Source: Chlorops oryzae
Lineage: Eukaryota > Arthropoda > Insecta > Diptera > Chloropidae
Assembly: GCA_020466095.1 (NCBI GenBank)
Contig: CM035807.1
Location: 59,838,466-59,902,465, forward strand
Reading direction: 5' to 3'
Length of the DNA: 64,000 nucleotides
Part shown: piece after piece, positions 1 through 9,420 of the stretch
Numbering within the stretch: position 1 is the first letter of the stretch
How the letters are laid out: each line of letters starts with the position of its first letter
The notes under the pieces: generated by a model
What the model was told of the DNA's origin: nothing
Seen by the model: the letters and a program-made list of their open reading frames with translations, nothing else
The model's database searches: none
Made by a program: the position numbers and the translations under genes

Positions 1-70
1 ATATAATGATATTTAAACTGACGATATCATCTTTTATTGTCCTTGTTTATTTTTCTTTCTTTTTTTTCAG

Positions 71-470
71 TGTAATGGATATGTTACGATTTCATAAGTT
101 TACGATTGGTCATGCATGGTGTTCTGATTACGGCAACCCGGAAGACAAAATTCATTTCGAAAACATTATCAAATATTCTCCTCTTCATAACATTAGGTCA
201 CCAAAAGGACCAACTGAAGAGTATCCGTCGACACTCATTCTAACTGCAGACCGCGATGACCGAGTGAGCCCTTTGCACTCACTAAAATTTGCTGCGACCT
301 TGCAGGAGGCTGCGCGTAAATCATGTTTCCAAAAAAAACCACTTATACTTCGCGTTTACACAAATGCTGGACATGGAGCTGGAAAACCCACAGCTAAACG
401 TATAGACGAGGCTACAGACATTCTTACGTTTATATACAGGACCATAGACAATGATAAGAAACAAATTTAA
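71..470 (+). CDS. Terminal exon of a prolyl oligopeptidase (S9A serine peptidase)
   Basis: The frame reads as the C-terminal ~132 residues of a cytosolic prolyl oligopeptidase, which cleaves after proline in short peptides. Seen: the conserved start GVMDMLRFHKFTIGHAW, the segment LTADRDDRVSP carrying the catalytic Asp, and NAGHGAGKPTAKRIDE carrying the catalytic His; the catalytic Ser lies in upstream exons outside the window. A pyrimidine tract ending in TTTTTTCAG at 62-70 is the splice acceptor. It splits a Gly codon, so the exon starts at 71 and not at the ATG at position 6, which is intronic. The stop TAA is 468-470. All family residues expected here are present and no break is seen, so the gene may be functional. 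It is the only host gene recognised, and lies at the edge of TE-dense DNA. Confidence 0.9.
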
Positions 471-879
471 CATATAAACTTTTCACTGACTCAAAAAAAA
501 GTTGCGAGGATTTTGTTGCTTTTTTGTCTTTTATTATATGTAAATCCGTATAAAGCTTATAAAAATTTTAGATGGAATGAATGTAAACAAAGACTTATAG
601 CTACGAAGATATCTCAGGATCATTCAAGCAAACAGCGAAAGGTGGGTTTTAATAATATCTGTAGGATACGCGGGGGAGAGGAAAAGTATTTTCTTTCTCC
701 CTTATCATTTAAAAAAAGCAGGGTGCAAAACTTTATATTTGTTCTTGCAATTTATTTGATTTGCTTGTACACATATTCTGGTAATAGGATAAGGGGGTAA
801 GCGAACATTATTTTGGCGACAACGCCGAAGAAGTCAAGCGATTTGGCGACGATGAAGACAGTGGAAGATCTACAAAAAA
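471..879. other. Non-coding stretch after the peptidase exon
   Basis: Probably the 3' UTR and downstream flank of the peptidase gene. No AATAAA signal stands out and no protein similarity is visible in the short frames. The segment becomes A-rich just before the DINE relic at about 880. Confidence 0.4.
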
Positions 880-1370
880 AAAAGTAACGTTGTTATAGTC
901 AGGCGAGCCTGACAACTAAGCACATTACAAAGACACACATGTAACAATAATTTTTCAAACGTGCCCTAATTACAGGACCATAAAGAAAGAATATTGTAGA
1001 GTTTTTTAAGGCCATAAGGTCTTTTACAAATTTTTTTAATTCTAATCGGAGGCTTAAATATACGCCTAAATTCTAAGTTTCATTCAAATACTTAGAAAAA
1101 GTTCGATTCTGGGCAGTTTTGAGATTTTTGAGACACACCGTAGTACTGAAGAGACCCTCAATAATAGAACAATCTAGAAAAAGTTTGGGGTGTCATATTT
1201 ATGGCTCCAAAAGAAGCATACGTACTATCTTTCGTTCAAGTTTCATTTTAATTTCGGGTGTGGGTGACAACTTGCGAAAACGCCCTCAAATATCAAATTT
1301 CGTCAAAATATCTTGAAAGATTCCGGTTACATAGCAGTTTCTGTGATTTTTATAAAAGCACCTTGTACTG
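880..1370 (-). mobile_element. DINE-1/INE-1-like Helitron relic, reverse strand
   Basis: Read on the minus strand, the end near 882-918 has the hairpin GTCAGGCTCGCCTGAC followed by TATAACA and an ACTT end. The better copy at 48770-49649 has the same terminal structure. Inside, the minus strand around 1300-1370 also parallels that copy (aligned stretches such as TTTCAAGATATTTTGA and AAATCACA.AAACTGCT). The 5' end is not found. It is a degenerate, non-coding relic; DINE elements are mobilised in trans by Helitron Rep/helicase. Confidence 0.7.
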
Positions 1371-1394
1371 GACAGAGCTGGGCAGTCCAGTTAC

Positions 1395-1575
1395 AAAATT
1401 TTAATTAATTACACACTTAATTACAATTACATGTAATGGTAATTGAAGAATATTCAATTACAATTACTTGTAATTGTAATTGGAAAATTTTGAATTACAA
1501 TTACTTGTAATTGTTATTGGGAAAATTCAATTACAATTACTTGTAATTGTAATTGATTTTTTTCAATTACAATTA
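1395..1575. repeat. AT-rich tandem array built on a palindromic AATTAC core
   Basis: About three imperfect ~45-bp units share the core ACAATTACTTGTAATTGT, which is itself a near-palindrome (CAATTAC-TTG-TAATTG), followed by variable A/T runs. No coding potential. It may be a simple satellite or the remnant of a subterminal repeat. Confidence 0.75.
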
Positions 1576-1579
1576 GAAG

Positions 1580-2415
1580 GTATTGAAATCGGGGAGATAA
1601 GGGCATCCCAAATGCATGGCGTACTCAGGTTTGTGCTCAGCAGAATAGGTTTAATTGCAATAATTTTAGTAATGCGCCACCAGGCGGGCAAGTGGTTGCA
1701 AATTGCCTTGTGATTAATTCCAAGCCTTAAAACATGACTTTAAAAAAAGGCAAAATGAAAGGACTTAGCCGTTTATTAGTAAGCCAAAAACTGGGCAGAG
1801 GCAAAATTTTGTTAGTAATTTTTTAAGGAATGGGAAAAACCTGAGAGGCGGCACTATAACGGCAAGCACAGAATCCAATACAGGAGCTATTACAAGAGCG
1901 ACGTCGGATTCTCACGATACAGGGGTAAAAGCCAGCTTGTCTACGGTTAACCGATTATAAGTAAAGCTAAGCACATAAGGCGACAGAAACTCCAAAAAAG
2001 CCTTACAGACCTTCGAGACGAAAAAACGGTAAAAAATTTTCACGAACACATGACTTGGAATAAGGAATGGAAAACCTAAATAAAGTAAAAAAAAGGAAAA
2101 ATGAAAGAATTAATGGAGATAAATATTGCACACTGTGTTTCGGTTGTTTTTCTTCGGATCAAGACGCATTTCCTGTTTCTGCTACAAATACTCATACTAA
2201 TTTTTTCCTTCTCTATTTCAATGCGCAAAAGCAAACACACTATTCACTCACAAATTGTTCGTTGGCGCACGCTTCTGGCATTCTCATTTCGCCCTTTTAA
2301 TTCCAATCAATCGCCTTGTGAAAATCGGTGCTTATTTTTTGTATTTGAATGGTTTCTGGGTCAGGGGACGTTGTGGGGTGTGATATAGAAGCGGATTTCC
2401 TATCTCTCCGTGCGT
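1580..2415. other. Unassigned degraded sequence
   Basis: Only short, overlapping frames with no recognisable motif. No terminal repeats, long palindromes or tandem repeats were seen. Probably old transposon debris. Confidence 0.35.
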
Positions 2416-2530
2416 CCCCTGCCCTGGTCGGCAAATTTTAGGCACTTCAAAAACTTGATCTTTTTTACTTGCGACGCGTTTCGACAAGCTTCGTTGTTTT
2501 CCTCAGTGAGGAAATAAAAAGTGTTTTTAT
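2416..2530 (-). other. Short palindromic segment, possibly from a Penelope-like or LINE element
   Basis: On the minus strand this carries TTTCCTCACTGAGGAAA (a near-perfect palindrome), then ACAA...TTGT and CGAAACGCGTC. The order CTGANGA, stem, GAAA, GTC recalls the hammerhead-type motif of Penelope-like pLTRs, but the stem expected next to the core does not pair, so function is not supported. A short minus frame here (2400-2582) has no family match that I recognise. Confidence 0.25.
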
Positions 2531-2599
2531 TGAGAAGAATATTATTTAAATTTTTTTGTAAATTTTTAATTAAAATATGCAATGATTTTTAATTTAAAC

Positions 2600-3055
2600 T
2601 TACATCTTTTTAGAAGAAGATTTGAATTTTTTAGTTTAAAAAAAAAAAATATTACAAAGTATTTTAAAATTTTTTTTTCCAGCTTACATATTTTTTTTGC
2701 TCCAATGTAGTCCGAATGCTTGGAGCAATCGAGTGGTGTCGGTTAGTGTGAGCAATTTTCTAGTTAACTAGTAGCTGCGTGTTTCTTTTGAACAAAAGGG
2801 TAGTTTGAGTGATAGTTGATTATTCTGCCAGATGCAACATTCTTGGTGTACCAGCACATCGATATTTTATCCCTTCTGCGGTGAAGTCTTGTGTCCAGAA
2901 ATGCAATGATCTTTTTGTCTTAAATATTTATTATAAATTTTTTTGGGTGTTGTTCGTTTAAAGTATCCTGCAGAGTTGATTTATGATCTTACTCTTCTAT
3001 TGCCGAGATGTAATCCACTTTCTTTTATATGTTTTTATACGTATGTTTTTAGTAT
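2600..3055. other. Unassigned AT-rich sequence
   Basis: Poly-A and poly-T runs near 2640-2700 and otherwise no motif, repeat or coding signal that I can support. It lies between the palindromic segment and the BEL integrase relic. Confidence 0.3.
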
Positions 3056-3385
3056 TTGGTCTCATTTGATGATTTTCAGCATGCCTTCGTTGACGTGGTT
3101 GTGGGAATTTTTCTTCCATTTTCGTCCCTCTTGCAACTCATGTTAATTTTTCTGAGTCCACTTCTTTCAAAATTTTTTGTTTCAAGTCAAATGCAATTTT
3201 CCATCGTGTATCTAATGATACTTTCATGAGTGTAGTATTAATGTCGGTTTCCGTAGTCAATAGCTCGCCAACAAAAAAATGTCTTGGTGTAAGCGCTTGA
3301 CAGTTATTGGAGTTTGATGACAACGGCTTTAAGCGTCGTGTTTTTCAAATTGCTTCTACTTCAAAAACCAGTTCCTAGTTCCTCA
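3056..3385 (-). pseudogene. BEL/Pao integrase C-terminal relic
   Basis: The minus-strand frame 3323-3138 holds NNCQALTPRHFFVGELLTTE, the segment that follows the integrase core in BEL/Pao polyproteins; compare ALTPGHFLIGEPL in the intact element at 11118-19917. Further along, after a stop, VNEGMLKIIK matches the later integrase C-terminal domain. Upstream, EVEAI corresponds to the motif before the SRPL turn. The piece is broken by at least two stops or frameshifts. No LTR was found next to it. It is an isolated relic on the strand opposite to the BEL element at 5690-10651, so probably an independent insertion. Confidence 0.75.
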
Positions 3386-4746
3386 TGTGCCAGGAGGGGC
3401 ATGGGAGCTGCATGTAAAAACTTGTGTTGCAAGGTAAAAAGCAGCCACACAGGAGAGAATGAAAAATTTGTCAGTGCTCGAAAATAAGCCATTCAAAAAA
3501 GGTTTTTGGTACATTCTTAAAATTGAAATCAAGCGAAATGATTTAATCATAGCATGCTTTGAATAGTTCAAATAAAAAAGAAATCAAAACGAATAGCACC
3601 TTGTTCAACAGGCTGCACGCATTAAATAAGGAAGGAAATAAAATTGATTTTGTAGTTGAGTTAAACTTCAAATGAAGTTCAAATGAAGAATACGTGGTAT
3701 ATTTTCTTTACTACCGTTTTATTACTTCTGAAATTAACGTTTAAAAAAAATATGAAGACGAGCTTTCGGTTTATTGAAATGCGCTGCATAAGCCTAAATA
3801 CATAATTTGCTTGAAGGGTTTCCTTTGCTTTTATTAAAAAACAAAATGTGGCTTAAAAAAATTGTGTGGTCGAAGAATAACCTCCGAGTCCCCACTTTAA
3901 ATCTTTATGCATTGTCGCCATTGCATTGGCGAAAAAAGGGCAAACTTAACACGCTAGCTCTTTTTTAAAGGAGGAAGCCTTCGATATTTTGGACTGTTTT
4001 AGCGAAAAAGGACAGAAAATGCTTACGTCAAAACGCAAACAGAATAAGAAAATGCTAGGATTGAATTTTTTAATACTGGTTGATGTTCGAAGCACTAGTT
4101 TTTTCTAGCGGTACTAAGCAAGGTCTTTTTTATTTCAAAGTTAATTCTTGGTGTTATTTCTTATTTCAAATTTCGGTTATTTTGAGTCAACTCTTGAGAC
4201 GATTCAAAGTAAAGTTCAACCTACTTTACAGTCCACTCTTTTGGAAAATTAAGAATCTCACACAAAACATTGGTCCTTCGAACCGGATCTACGAAAAGAA
4301 GTTTTGGATTTTCTGAAAACATATTCTACAGCATACTACCGAATTGGTTTGCATAAGGTGCGTTTGTATATGTGAAGAGTTATGTTGCATTATGTGTTTT
4401 GAATAAAGTGATTAAATTTCAAATTTAAATTTTAAGACAAATTTATTAGAAAAAGCTTCCCGCGCGCGAAAAATCGTACATGTGTAAAATAGTATATAGA
4501 TACATACATAGGTTTCGTTCGGAGATAAAGCAAAGCAGTGTTAAAATTTATCATTCGCTTTTACACTTATTTTCGGTTTCGATCTAGCACAGAAAGGTGC
4601 ATGTACATACTTACATACATATTTGATTTGTATATGGTCAGTGACCTCCGGTTGTGAGTCTAGTCCATTAATTATAATGACGACGTTGAACGCATTTATT
4701 CGTGCCACCGAAAACACTAGTTTACAGAATTTAAAACTTTCGCGAG
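3386..4746. other. Unassigned sequence with minor TACATA microsatellites
   Basis: No protein similarity, terminal repeats or long tandem repeats were recognised. Short TACATA-type runs occur near 4500 and 4605-4625. The short frame at 4080-4316 shows no motif. Confidence 0.3.
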
Positions 4747-5368
4747 AGCAGAGACGAAATTATGGTTTTTAGACTAAATTGGGGTCGATGATCACGAAAT
4801 TGGCATCCGTTTTTTTTTTTTCCTAAGAATAGTTTTTGAGATATAGGCAAAAACGTGTTTTTCGGATTCCCTACGAGATTTTGCCTAATAACTCCAAAAC
4901 GGCTCGTCTAAATAAAATAAAATCTTATCAGTATGAAGCAGAAAACTTTCTTCTTTGCAACGATATATCACTTGTTACAATCGGTGTTTGGTTTTTAGCT
5001 ATAGGCATTGAAACTTGAAAAAAGTTGACTTTTTTGGGTCTTTTTTTTGTTTTTCAAAATTTCATTTTAATTTTTAGTACTTAGCCTTTTCTGTAACTAA
5101 AAATGATAAAAGTATATTTAACGTATATAGTAAACAAATTTTCTTCCAAATCGGTTGGAAAATAAAAAACTTATAAGAGATTTTCCAAATTTACTCAAAT
5201 TTTAGTGCCCTTATGTTATGTACAAATTATTATTGCTTTCAGTGACGTTGAAGTAGACCGGTTGATTTTAGTACTGCGATGTCTATGAGTAAGTTGGGTA
5301 AAAAACGGATACCATTTTCGTGATCAGCGACCCCGATTTAGTCTAAAAACCATAATTTTGTCTCTGCT
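4747..5368. mobile_element. 622-bp MITE-like element with ~70-bp inverted terminal repeats
   Basis: The left end AGCAGAGACGAAATTATGG is matched in inverse by CCATAATTTTGTCTCTGCT at 5368. Complementarity continues inward for about 70 bp (left GATGATCACGAAATTGGCAT, right ATACCATTTTCGTGATCAGC) with a few mismatches. The interior has no credible gene. A CAGAGA-type end would suit the hAT superfamily, but flanking 8-bp duplications were not found, so the superfamily is left open. Confidence 0.75.
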
Positions 5369-5734
5369 ATTTTTTTTTTATAGTAATCTAGTGTAATCTT
5401 ATCGAATTTGAGGTAAATTTTCATTCAATTGAAGTCGCGAGACACACGTTCGCGTCTCTAAAAATTCACGGCGACGAAATAAAAATTTTGTGTAAGGTAG
5501 TTTATATCAAATAAGAGAGTTACCTTCAATCGGTTGTTGTGAGGCAATTGCAAGCAATGAGAAGAACAAGGAAGAAATCAGATCATAAACACCCAATTTA
5601 TGTCACACGCGCATCGGTTGAGCAATATCAATAAATCAAAGTAAGCAAAGCAGACCTTAAGTAATCGAAGCGAAAACGCAAGCTAGCGCTTTGACGCATA
5701 TTGCATTGGCACGCTGGCCACAGCGCAGCACAAG

Positions 5735-5832
5735 TGACCAAATACCCAAATATGCTGAGTTGGATATGTGTCACAGCGCGGCACAGGTGACCCAATAAAT
5801 ATCCAAATATGCTGAGTTGGATATGTGTCACC
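5735..5832 (+). repeat. Two tandem copies in the LTR/U3 region
   Basis: The string AAATATGCTGAGTTGGATAT followed by GTGTCAC occurs twice, about 70 bp apart, each copy near a CACAGCGC/CACAAGTGACC block. This is a local duplication of the kind often found in LTR U3 regions. Confidence 0.7.
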
Positions 5833-5910
5833 AAAAACACAGCAGAAAATTAGTGACCTACGACACTGTTATGGTAGCAGCGATCAGTGAGGGCAGAGGC
5901 AGCGTTTTCA

Positions 5911-6050
5911 CTATAAAAGATTTTGATCAACGAATGTTCTGAGAGTCTACGGGAGTCTACGGTAGTCTACAGTCTGGAATCGTCGCTTCAGTGAGTCATC
6001 GTTAAACTAAATTAAGTTAAAATAATGTATAATTAAATAAAGGGTCAATA
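5911..6050 (+). promoter_or_regulatory. LTR core promoter and polyadenylation signals of copy F
   Basis: CACTATAAAAGA at about 5909 is a TATA box. TTCAGTGAGTC near 5990 resembles an arthropod TCAGT initiator, though its spacing to the TATA box is long. AATAAA motifs occur at about 6036 and 6045. The gag frame begins about 30 bp further, so the LTR end and primer binding site must lie near 6065-6085; the boundary itself is not certain. Confidence 0.45.
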
Positions 6051-6774
6051 AAGACTGTTTAAAAGGCATTCAACTCGTTTTCTTGGAAAGGACCAGGATC
6101 AAAAGGAAAAGTCTTAACACGGTCGCGGAAGATGAAGAACATGAGTGCGATGATAAAGTTGATGAGCCTGCCAATATTCCGGCTGTTAAGCAGAAAGATG
6201 AAACCGCGAATAATGCGTATGTTAGGTGTCTGTCCGCAATAAATAAAAAAGTGGCGGCATTAGTAATCCGGTTCAGCACCAAAGCTAACTCAAGTCAACT
6301 TGAGCAGCCGGAATTTTCGAATACGGGAATGCGATTGCCTCCGTGTGAAATTTATAGTTTCAACGGGGATTTTACGGCCTGGCCGCACAGTGGTCCCTCA
6401 GAAATTCTATCCGGCCATAATTCGAAAAAATGAACGATGTGCTCACCCTAAAAATTGTTCTCAGTGTGGTGTATGACGTTCAAGACAACTAATATCGCAT
6501 GTGGCAACTGTATCAATGTTGGAATTAGTTGCCGTAGCAACGAAGTAACGGGGAAATTGGCATTGTGAGCCGGTTCCGTGATAACGTGTGTGTTTTTAAA
6601 ATTGCGCGCAACGGGTTACTTATGGGCTAATGAAATTATGTTTATATAACTGAATAGGGTTTTTTTTCGCTGATTTAAAATCTATATATTTTTTATTTAT
6701 TTTAATACTTTGCAACCCGACTATTAAGATTTTTAAGAAAGTAATTTTTCTACATTTTGATTTTTGTATAATTA

Positions 6775-8069
6775 AAGACTGTCCCAGAAATAACTGTCCT
6801 TTTTTTTTTTTATTGCAAAAAACCAATGATGTTTTTTGAAAAATTCTTTTAGTTTATTTTTAAGTGAACATTTCAAAATAAATAAAAATTTTAACTACAC
6901 TGAAAAAAATACACTTAAAAATATTTATACACTTTTTTATCAAGGTCCTCCATTAGGTTTTTTACCGACCTTTCGTTCACCTTAGGGTATGGCCGACGCC
7001 ATTTGTGTCGAAATATTTCGATGTTCTTCGCAGCTTGTTTGGTCTTCTTAAGGTTCCTTTTCATTAAAGCCCAATAGTTTTCGATTGGACGAAGTTCGGT
7101 GCAATTCGGAGGATTTGCTTCTCTTGGTACCACAGTGACATTATTGGCTTTGTACCAATCCATCGTTCTCTGGGCGTAGTGAGATGTTGCTAGGTCAGGC
7201 CAAAATTGTACTGAACTTTGGTGTTGACGTATAAAAGGCAGCAAACGCCGGTCCAGACACTCTCTGATGTAAATTTCGGTGTTGGTTGTGCGATCCGTCA
7301 CAAATTCCTTACTTCGAAGGCCACATTTGCAAATGGCCTGCCACACCATGTATTTCTTTAGAAATTTGGTATGTTTTTCGGTGGTAAATTAAGAGGATGC
7401 TCCACCCCTTCTAATTGCAGTATAATATCCGTGTCCAGGTAACTGCTTGAAATCCGCTTTGCAATACGTTTCATCGTCCATGATCACGCAATCAAATTTG
7501 GGCAGGTAATCGCGATACAGTTTTCGAGCACTCCTCATGGCTTCGTCGTTCTTTTCTTCTGACCTATCAGGTTCTTTTTGTGCTTTATAGCTCTTAAGGT
7601 TGTAAATTTTTTTTAATCCGTTGAACACTTGACTTCGATGTTCCCGCTTTTGGTGCCATATCACGAACCGAAGTGCCTGTATTCTGAATAAACAGCCGCT
7701 TAACGTTCTGGGCCAGCGTTTGGTTCGCTGGACCACTTTTTCTCCCTGATCCTGGTGTTTTTGATAAAGGCGTCAGCTATCTGTATCGTTTTTTGGTCCT
7801 ACCGACAGTTTTTTCGCACACGCCTATTTCCTTAGCGATCTTTTTGTACGTGGTGTTTGGATTTTCCAGGTGTTTGCAAATAATTGCTTTCCGCTTTTCT
7901 TCTTGTTGAGACGACATCTTTTCAGTAGCTCTTTTATTTTACGAATGAGTATTTTTTTTTAATCTGCAATATTTATACTTTATTTAGGTACCAAATATCT
8001 TGCTATAGAGTTAACACTTTTTTATAAATAGCCTTAAAACAAAAGGACAGTTATTTCTGGGCCAGTCCT
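6775..8069 (-). mobile_element. Tc1/mariner element, DD37E-type, inside the Transib element
   Basis: Inverted ends of about 29 bp (GTCCCAGAAATAACTGTCCT on the left, its inverse on the right with one or two differences) are flanked by TA at 6773-6774 and 8070-8071, the standard Tc1/mariner target. The 1.3-kb length suits the family. It carries a broken transposase on the minus strand. Confidence 0.85.
6915..7917 (-). pseudogene. Tc1/mariner DD37E transposase, broken
   Basis: The reading starts at an ATG at 7917 with an N-terminal helix-turn-helix region (about 7917-7780) that runs into a stop near 7775 and then needs a frame change. The piece 7736-7389 holds CVIMDDETYCKADF with the first catalytic Asp. 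The piece 7349-6915 holds VQFWPDLATSHYA with the second Asp and ELRPIENYW with the catalytic Glu. Exactly 37 residues lie between the second Asp and the Glu, which defines the DD37E (ITmD37E/TRT) group. All three catalytic residues survive, but at least one stop and one frameshift make it inactive. The enzyme would cut and paste the element at TA sites. Confidence 0.85.
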
Positions 8070-8309
8070 TAAGTGTGTAAAAAAAGGTGAAGGTTTGCTA
8101 TAAAATGTAACTTCACACACTTCTTCCTTGAGGTGTGTATATTGACCACCATTGTTACCTGTTCCTACTTTTTGCTCATTTTGGAGAAAACACTCGAAAT
8201 GTGTTGAAAAATACACTTTAAAAGTGTAAATTAGCGATTTTTGCTCAGAGTTTTTTCCCACCAGGTGCTTAATCAGGCACGGTTGCAGAAATTTGGAGGG
8301 GAACATGGG

Positions 8310-8545
8310 CTGTTTAGGGTTAAATTGATAGCAGAAATGAATTAAGGCAGTTCGAAAACATACAATTTCATACCCCACATGATTTTTTTGAGTTTTTTTG
8401 AATGTAACCCCCCCACCCCCAGGATCCCATTTTGGATTTTTGGGTTAAATAGATTGCAGAAAAGAATAGAGGCGGTTCGAAAACATACAAATTCATACCC
8501 CACATAATTTTTTGAGTTTTTTTGAATGTTGGTGGGGGTAGGGTT
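8310..8545. repeat. Two-unit tandem repeat inside the Transib element
   Basis: The segment with GGCAGTTCGAAAACATACAA then TTCATACCCCACAT and TTTTTTGAGTTTTTTTGAAT occurs twice with a period of about 125 bp (starts near 8331 and 8456). Differences are scattered, so the duplication is old. Confidence 0.75.
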
Positions 8546-9420
8546 CCCCAGGAATTCCTAATAGGGTTACCCCCATAATTATGCAAAAAATGTATTTAGC
8601 GCCTTCGAAAACTCACACGTATTAAATTTCAGATTTTTGATCGCATAGCTTTTCTGAGGGACCACTGTGGGCCGTCGTTTCGAGATCATTTCGAGGCCAT
8701 TTATAGTAAAAATTCTCGTGTGAGTCCCGCGGAAAAATTGTTTCATCTAAATCAAAAAACCAAGGGGGAAGCAAAAGATATTTTCAAAAATGCTCCTCGT
8801 ACAAATCAAGGGTTCGTGATCGCGTAGACAGCGATTAAAGAACGTTTCAAGCATTACCGCATTTTAGTGAATACACAGTTTGGTATTCTGTTTAGCGTCG
8901 TGGCTATTACGTCCGGATTGGGTAGTGCGTTAAAGACGGTGTTAAGCACGATAAATAGTTGTTTATCTGCGTTTAATTTACACGGCGTAAATGCTAGTTC
9001 GTGAGACTCGATGTTACTGTATTTTTTTCGACGCGATTGCCGAATACGACCCTTGCTCTATGGGAACAATCGATTAGTTCCAAAAATATTCTGCCCAAAA
9101 GGAAGCAATTCTATGCTTTCATAACAAGGCGGTACCAAACGTAAGAGACACTTTGCGATATAAAAGGGATTTCTCAAAAACAGACAGATCCGCTGCGGCC
9201 GAAGAACCTTAAATCGCATTCTTCTAATGTGTCGACGGACACATGAAAACTTGTCCGAAAGAAAACCATCCCATTCGGTCGTGTCCTAAGTTCTTTAAAA
9301 TGAAGGTTGGGGATCGGCTAGCGAGCATTCGAAAATTCGGTTTGTGTATTAATTGTTTTGCTCGCGCTCATTCGGTTAGGGATTGTTAAAATAAATATAG
9401 TTGTTTTACCTGTCACAAGC

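Larger units (their letters stand above)
6386..8669. mobile_element. Transib-type non-autonomous DNA transposon with nested Tc1/mariner
   Basis: The ends are CACAGTGGTCCCTCAGAAA and its exact inverse, with partial matching for another 10 bp. It is flanked by a 5-bp duplication GGCCG at 6381-6385 and 8670-8674. Removing the element and one GGCCG restores an uninterrupted BEL gag frame (AWP-SFRDHF), which fixes both boundaries. CAC-type ends with a GC-rich 5-bp duplication are the signature of Transib, the superfamily related to RAG1. No Transib transposase is visible; without the nested Tc1 it is ~1 kb. The interior right side holds a two-unit tandem repeat. Confidence 0.75.
6083..9420 (+). 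pseudogene. BEL/Pao gag of copy F, interrupted by a Transib-type insertion
   Basis: The first part (6083-6385) ends with RLPPCEIYSFNGDFTAWP, the start of the BEL/Pao gag DUF1759 region. The frame resumes at 8670 as the continuation (FRDHF, then KTKGEAKDIF), exactly where it broke once the transposon and one GGCCG duplication are removed. Further on, stops and frameshifts appear. Near 9230-9420 a Cys/His region (NHPIRSCPKF, FGLCINCFARAHSVRDC) represents the zinc knuckles, followed by another CHKPHKTTSG stretch. Gag would form the virus-like particle. The gene is dead, both from the insertion and from several point breaks. Confidence 0.8.

Noticed and set aside
6..70. Peptidase exon starting at the ATG at position 6
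   Set aside because: The stretch encodes a Phe/Ser-rich run with no family similarity and is a pyrimidine tract ending in CAG; it is the intron end.
2416..2530. Second hammerhead ribozyme candidate (CTGAGGA ... CGAAACGCGTC)
   Set aside because: The core order is right but stem I does not pair next to the core, stem II is only 4 bp, and TTTCCTCACTGAGGAAA is better explained as a simple palindrome.
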